From: VXRD01 sp965242535
GTDB taxonomy: Bacteria > Latescibacterota > UBA2968
Length of the DNA: 64,000 nucleotides
Assembly (NCBI GenBank): GCA_965242535.1
Contig: OZ251458.1
Coordinates: 2,976,001 to 3,040,000 of the forward strand
Direction: 5' to 3'
Made by a program: the position numbers and the translations under genes. The notes beneath the pieces are model-generated. The model saw only the letters and a program-made list of their open reading frames with translations. It ran no database searches and had not been told where the DNA came from. Shown one piece after another: positions 60,080-64,000 of the stretch. Within the stretch, counting starts at the first letter, position 1, and each line of letters opens with the position of its first letter.

Positions 60080-61285
60080 ATGAAAATCGCCGCCATCACC
60101 TGCGACATCCTCTCCACGGCGCGGCAACGAGGGGCGACGCGGTATGAAGATACCGCCGGATTGACCTTTCCGCAAGCCGCGCCTCAAAGCGCGCCATCCT
60201 TTTCCGGGCGCACGGATACGCGCCACCTCTGCGTCTATCCCGCGGGCCGATCGACCGCCCTGATTCGCGTGCGAACGGACAGCGGCATCGAAGGCATTGG
60301 CGAAGCGCATGCCCCGGTCGCGCCTCGGGTCGTCAAAACCATCGTGGAAGACCTCTTGACCCCGCTCCTCATCGGCGAGGATCCGCGCGCTATCGCCGTC
60401 TTGTGGGATCGCATGTTTTCCGCCATGCGCCTGCGCTCGCACACGCAGGGCTTCACGCTCGAAGCCATCGCGGGCATCGACATCGCCCTTTGGGACGCGC
60501 TCGGCAAACACTGCGGCGAACCCATCTATCGCCTGCTCGGCGGCGCGTACCGCACACAACTTCCCATCTACTCCTCGGGCACGCCCGGGCAAACCCTCGC
60601 ATCTCGGCGCGAAGGCGTTGAAAACATCTTGGACCAAGGCTTCTCCGTCGTCAAAACATCCTGTGGCCGGGGCGCGTTTCCCGAACAAATGGATCTCGTC
60701 CTGCAAATGTCCGACGCCGTCGGAGATCGCGGCACACTCCTCGTTGACGCGCACGGCGGATTCGACCTCAAAGACGCCCTGCGCTTTGCCCGGTTCCTCG
60801 AAGACTTGGGCAATGTCGAGTGGTTCGAAGACGCCCTGTTGCCCGAAGACCATCGGGGGTATCGCGCGCTGACCCAAGCGACCGACATTCGCATCGCGGT
60901 CGGCGAAACCGATTGCAACCGCTATGTGGTGCGCGACCGGTTGCTCAACCGAGAATGCGACCTCCTCCTGCCCGACGTGTGCCGCGCAGGTGGCATTTCC
61001 GAAACTTTGCGAATCGCGCAATTATGCGATGTCTTCGGCGTCTCGTGGGCGTCCCACGTCAGCACGAGCACCCCCATCCACCTCTTGGCCGGCCTGCACC
61101 TCGGCGCGGCCACGCCCAATTTTTTCATCTCGGAATGCCCCAGCGGATTCGCCCACGGGCCTTTCGGCAACGGCCTCCTCGCCGAACCCCTGCAAATCGA
61201 AAACGACCACATCGCCCTCGCGGAAAAACCTGGCCTCGGCATCGCGCTCAACGAAGACGCCATCGCCGACCTGATCATAGCCTAA
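60080..61285 (+). CDS. Mandelate racemase/muconate lactonizing (enolase) superfamily enzyme
   Basis: A 401-residue enzyme that abstracts an alpha-proton from a carboxylate, probably a sugar-acid dehydratase. ATG 60080 follows GGGAGGCAAAA. Metal ligands are the Asp in LLVDAHGGFD (about 221), the Glu in VEWFEDALLPED (about 247) and the Glu in IAVGETDCNR (about 275). The catalytic Lys position is VVKTSCGRGA (about 192) and the general-acid His is in WASHVSTSTPIH (about 325). The capping domain has SHTQGFTLEAIAGIDIALWD. Closest groups would be fuconate, galactonate or mandelate-like dehydratases; the substrate cannot be fixed. It stands alone, with a degenerate family B repeat behind it. Confidence 0.9.
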   Translation: MKIAAITCDILSTARQRGATRYEDTAGLTFPQAAPQSAPSFSGRTDTRHLCVYPAGRSTALIRVRTDSGIEGIGEAHAPVAPRVVKTIVEDLLTPLLIGEDPRAIAVLWDRMFSAMRLRSHTQGFTLEAIAGIDIALWDALGKHCGEPIYRLLGGAYRTQLPIYSSGTPGQTLASRREGVENILDQGFSVVKTSCGRGAFPEQMDLVLQMSDAVGDRGTLLVDAHGGFDLKDALRFARFLEDLGNVEWFEDALLPEDHRGYRALTQATDIRIAVGETDCNRYVVRDRLLNRECDLLLPDVCRAGGISETLRIAQLCDVFGVSWASHVSTSTPIHLLAGLHLGAATPNFFISECPSGFAHGPFGNGLLAEPLQIENDHIALAEKPGLGIALNEDAIADLIIA

Positions 61286-61332
61286 TCGGGATCTCCCTCC
61301 GCTCGGCTCATCGTAAGGCGACACCTGTCTGT

Positions 61333-61443
61333 GAGAAGGGAAGAATAAAAGCATCCTATTTTAGCGGTCTGTGTGGTTTTGACCTGTGAAAAGCGAATGC
61401 TTTTGCGACTATTCAATGGCGGTCCGAGTTTTTAGATGGCTTC
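61333..61443. mobile_element. Repeat family B, copy B6, truncated on the left
   Basis: It retains the right end (TTTTTAGATGGCTTC) followed by TAA, and the 163 bp subtype interior (GGTTTTGACCTGTGAAAAGC, then TTTTGCGACTATTCAATGGC). About 45-50 bp of the left end, including its terminal repeat, is missing. Confidence 0.75.
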
Positions 61444-61639
61444 TAAGGATGGCGATCAAATGCCGATCATCGAAAATGGGGCGTGAGAAACTCTATTTGC
61501 CAAATTGAGGTAAATTTTCGATAATATTGACTGTAGCTATCAGTTCCGCTAGGTCGCTCGATACAAGGATAGGCACAGGGGCCCCGTCCCCACAGGTTGA
61601 TGGCGGCGGGCGGACTACCCCCTGATTATAGGATTATTC
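61444..61639. other. Intergenic stretch, no gene seen
   Basis: About 200 bp between a family B remnant and the efflux-pump gene, with one weak palindrome of the GGGACAGG family near 61575-61600. No open frame with a ribosome site is evident. The pump promoter is expected here, but no clear -35/-10 pair could be picked out. Confidence 0.5.
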
Positions 61640-64000
61640 ATGTCTCCCAAATCCTCTCTCCTCCCGCGCATTTCCGTATTGCGGCCCGTGTCCATTACCA
61701 TGTGCCTCATCGCGTTGCTCGTGCTGGGGGCCGTGGCGTATTGGCGCGTGCCCGTCAAGCTGATGCCCGACGGGTTGGAACGGCCCATCTTGAGCGTGCG
61801 CGTGGGGTTTCGCAATGCCACGCCGCAAGAGACCGAGCAACTGATCACCTTGCCCTTGGAAGAAACGCTCCGCACGGTCAAGGGCATCGCGAGCCTGCGG
61901 AGTTACAGCGAATCGAACGGGGCGCGGGCGATCATCGAATTTCGCCAATACACCGACATGGTCGCGGCTTACAATCAGGTCTCGGACCGCCTCGAACACC
62001 TCAAACCCCACCTGCCCGAAGAAGCGCGGGACGACGTGCGGGTTCGCAAATACGACGATGATTCGTGGGAAATCATGTGGGTAGCCATGGCGATAGATTC
62101 CACCATCACGGACCAGTTTCGGTTTATCGAAACGCACATCCAGCGGCCCTTAGAGCGCGTGGATGGCGTGGGTCAGATCAACTTTTTCGGCGTGCAGAGA
62201 AAAGAGGTGATGGTGGAAGTGGATCGAGAGCGCATGCGCGCGCGCGGCGTACAACTCGGCGAAATCGCATCGACCTTAAAAAACGACAATTTCGCACTCG
62301 CCGGGGGGTACGTGCGCGAGGGCCAAAAGAAATTTTACGTGCGCTCGCTGGCGCGCTACACCGCCCTGCGCGAAATCGAAGATATCCAAATCCTGTCCCG
62401 CGCGGGCAAGGTGCGCCTAGGCGAAGTGGCGCGAGTCGCGTACGACGTGCCCGAAATGTCGTGGATTCAGCGCATCGACGGCAAGCCCGGCATCAGCTTT
62501 GGCATCAAACAAGAATCGGGCGCGAACATCACGGAGCTCACGGACCGAATAGAGGCCAAACTGCGCGAAATCGAGCGGGACCCGCGCTTGGCCGGGCGCG
62601 TGTCGTTTCGCGTGATCTTCAATCAGGGATTTTTCATCAAAGAGTCCATCCGCAACCTGCAAGAAACTGGGCTTTGGGGCGGGTTGTTCGCCGCGTTGGT
62701 GCTCCTGTTCTACTTGAGAACCTTCCGCATGACGGGCATCATCACCCTGGCCATTCCCATGTGCGTGATGATCACCATGACCGCGCTGTACTTCATCGGC
62801 TGGTCCCTCAATGTCGTGACGATGATGGGCCTCATGGTCGGCGTCGGCTTGGTGGTCGATAATGCCATCGTGATTTTGGAAAACATCTACCGCAGGCGCG
62901 GCAATGGCGATGCCCCCCAAAACGCCGCGATCTGGGGCGCGAGTGAAGTGGGTCTGGCGATCACCATGGCGACATTGACGACTGTGGTGGTGTTTTTGCC
63001 GATGATGTTGTTCAGCGGCAACATGTTCATGAACTTTTACATGACGCGCATGGGCGTGCCGGTTTGCATCGCGCTGGTCAGTTCGCTGTTCGTGGCGCTG
63101 TTGTTCATCCCGCTCGCATCCGTGCAGGTGGGCAAGGGGCAGGTGCGCCCGGATCCCAAATCCATCGCCGCGGTGCGGGGGGTTTATGCGCGCATGTTGG
63201 CATGGACGTTAAACCACAGGCGGGACGCGGTCTTGATCGCGCTCGCGCTGACCGCGACGATGTGGCTGTACCCCGAATTTCAGCCCAACCCCCTGGCGAA
63301 TCTCGACCGCGGCAACCGCGGGGGCGGCAAAGTGAACGATTTGAGCGTGCGCCTAAAAATGCCGCGCCATTTTTCCCTTGAAGAAACCGCGCACATCGTG
63401 GGCGAGGTCGAGCGATTTTTAGAGGCGAAGCGCGGGGAATACGGCTATGAAATCCTGCGCGTGTACTACCGCCCAGGCTTTGGGTATTTGCGGATGTACA
63501 TGCCCCTCAAAAGCGAGGATCCGTGGTGGTTCATCGCGTACCAAAACGCGCGCAAAGCGCTCGGCATACCCCTCGACGGGCCGATGGAGCGGCGGGAGAT
63601 GATCGCGGATATCGGCGAGCACACGCCGAAATACGTGGGCGTGTGGCACTCCTTGGCGCGCTACGGCGATGGCGTCAGCGGCGAGTCGTCCGTATCGGTC
63701 TATCTCGAAGGCGAGGATACCGAGGTGCTGATCGGGCTGGTGGATGAGGTGACGTGGCGCCTGCAACAAATCCCGTCGATCGTCAGCGTCGACACGGAGT
63801 TGGAACGAGCCGATGACGAGGTGCGCGTCGCCGTCGATCGAGAACACTCGAACCGCATGGGCGTTTCCGCGCGGGATATCGGACGCCATATCGCCTACGG
63901 CTTGCAGGGCGTGTCCCTGCCCAGGTTTCAATCCGAAGAAGGCGAAGTTAGGGTGCGCCTGTACTTGGATCGGGCGGATAGGCAAAACCTGAATCAGTTA
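61640..64000 (+). CDS. RND superfamily efflux transporter (AcrB/HAE1-like), partial
   Basis: The frame is open from ATG 61640 to the window end (787 codons), about three quarters of a typical 1,030-residue inner-membrane pump. A first helix lies at residues 14-35 (VLRPVSITMCLIALLVLGAV), followed by the porter domain (RVGFRNATPQETEQLITLPL, VDGVGQINFFGVQRKEVMVE, FALAGGYVREGQKKFYVRSL). A helix cluster at about 335-500 contains the motif GLMVGVGLVVDNAIVILENI with the proton-relay Asp. The second porter half starts near 560. No adaptor (AcrA) or outer-membrane factor is visible upstream. It may export drugs, metals or lipids. Confidence 0.92.
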   Translation, partial: MSPKSSLLPRISVLRPVSITMCLIALLVLGAVAYWRVPVKLMPDGLERPILSVRVGFRNATPQETEQLITLPLEETLRTVKGIASLRSYSESNGARAIIEFRQYTDMVAAYNQVSDRLEHLKPHLPEEARDDVRVRKYDDDSWEIMWVAMAIDSTITDQFRFIETHIQRPLERVDGVGQINFFGVQRKEVMVEVDRERMRARGVQLGEIASTLKNDNFALAGGYVREGQKKFYVRSLARYTALREIEDIQILSRAGKVRLGEVARVAYDVPEMSWIQRIDGKPGISFGIKQESGANITELTDRIEAKLREIERDPRLAGRVSFRVIFNQGFFIKESIRNLQETGLWGGLFAALVLLFYLRTFRMTGIITLAIPMCVMITMTALYFIGWSLNVVTMMGLMVGVGLVVDNAIVILENIYRRRGNGDAPQNAAIWGASEVGLAITMATLTTVVVFLPMMLFSGNMFMNFYMTRMGVPVCIALVSSLFVALLFIPLASVQVGKGQVRPDPKSIAAVRGVYARMLAWTLNHRRDAVLIALALTATMWLYPEFQPNPLANLDRGNRGGGKVNDLSVRLKMPRHFSLEETAHIVGEVERFLEAKRGEYGYEILRVYYRPGFGYLRMYMPLKSEDPWWFIAYQNARKALGIPLDGPMERREMIADIGEHTPKYVGVWHSLARYGDGVSGESSVSVYLEGEDTEVLIGLVDEVTWRLQQIPSIVSVDTELERADDEVRVAVDREHSNRMGVSARDIGRHIAYGLQGVSLPRFQSEEGEVRVRLYLDRADRQNLNQL

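Noticed and set aside
1..64000. tRNA or rRNA genes
   Set aside because: No cloverleaf-like sequence with a conserved T-loop and no rRNA-like stretch was noticed by eye; a covariance search would be needed to exclude a tRNA fully.

Overview
The window is one contiguous 64 kb stretch of a moderately GC-rich bacterial chromosome. It carries outer-membrane type proteins (a DUF5916 barrel and a small porin-like barrel), GWxTD/TPR lipid-side machinery, several Fe(II)/2-oxoglutarate PhyH dioxygenases, Gfo/Idh/MocA oxidoreductases, DUF1080, Uma2 proteins and sugar-acid catabolic enzymes. That mix is typical of uncultured FCB-type candidate phyla such as Latescibacterota or Poribacteria. This is an inference from gene content; no rRNA or tRNA gene was seen to settle it.

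Layout. 0-5 kb: end of a Gfo/Idh oxidoreductase, a metallo-beta-lactamase hydrolase, a Uma2 protein, leucyl aminopeptidase pepA, a small barrel protein and a histidine phosphatase whose catalytic Arg is Cys. 5.5-8 kb: a large unrecognised protein. 9-14 kb: two paralogous sulfotransferases and a GPP34 (GOLPH3-like)-cytochrome P450 fusion. 14.5-16.2 kb: a DUF1080 protein, tandem repeats and a small wHTH-like protein. 16.5-25.4 kb: a three-gene operon of two multi-pass OPT-like membrane proteins around a 1,501-residue degenerate M28 peptidase-FtsX fusion. 25.6-28.9 kb: an epimerase, an amidohydrolase and a PhyH dioxygenase. 29-41.7 kb: an accessory region with a DNA methyltransferase-HNH fusion, two P-loop ATPases (one with a PD-(D/E)XK tail), a chlorite-dismutase-family protein, an AT-rich set of membrane genes (EcsC, membrane GTPase, PLD-like protein and unknowns) and a broken IS4 transposase. 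42-46.7 kb: DUF5916 outer-membrane protein, sugar isomerase/epimerase, Gfo/Idh oxidoreductase. 46.8-52.5 kb: a double-length UvrA. 52.7-56.3 kb: a HicB-like protein, a GWxTD TPR protein and mnmA. 56.7-59.7 kb: a PhyH-HEAT gene broken by a 928 bp tandem duplication, and a PemK-type toxin-antitoxin pair whose toxin is interrupted. 60-64 kb: an enolase-superfamily dehydratase and the start of an RND efflux pump.

The window is also full of small mobile repeats. Family A (about 410 bp, AT-rich terminal inverted repeats) has six copies, each lying 0-65 bp upstream of a start codon. Family B (152 or 163 bp, ends GAAGCCATCTAAAAA, 3 bp TNA target duplications) has six copies; two have visibly interrupted genes, and an IS5-family transposase remnant with matching ends sits beside one of them. 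A third element of about 29 bp has a constant CGGGGTACAAC...GTTC frame around a hairpin whose stem covaries between four copies; two copies interrupt otherwise recognisable repeats. Palindromes of the GTAGGGACAGG type fill several gaps.

The best candidates for undescribed biology are the AT-rich GTPase/EcsC/PLD membrane-gene island (35.8-40.2 kb), the GPP34-P450/sulfotransferase cluster, the OPT-like/pseudo-M28-FtsX operon and the covarying mini-hairpin element.
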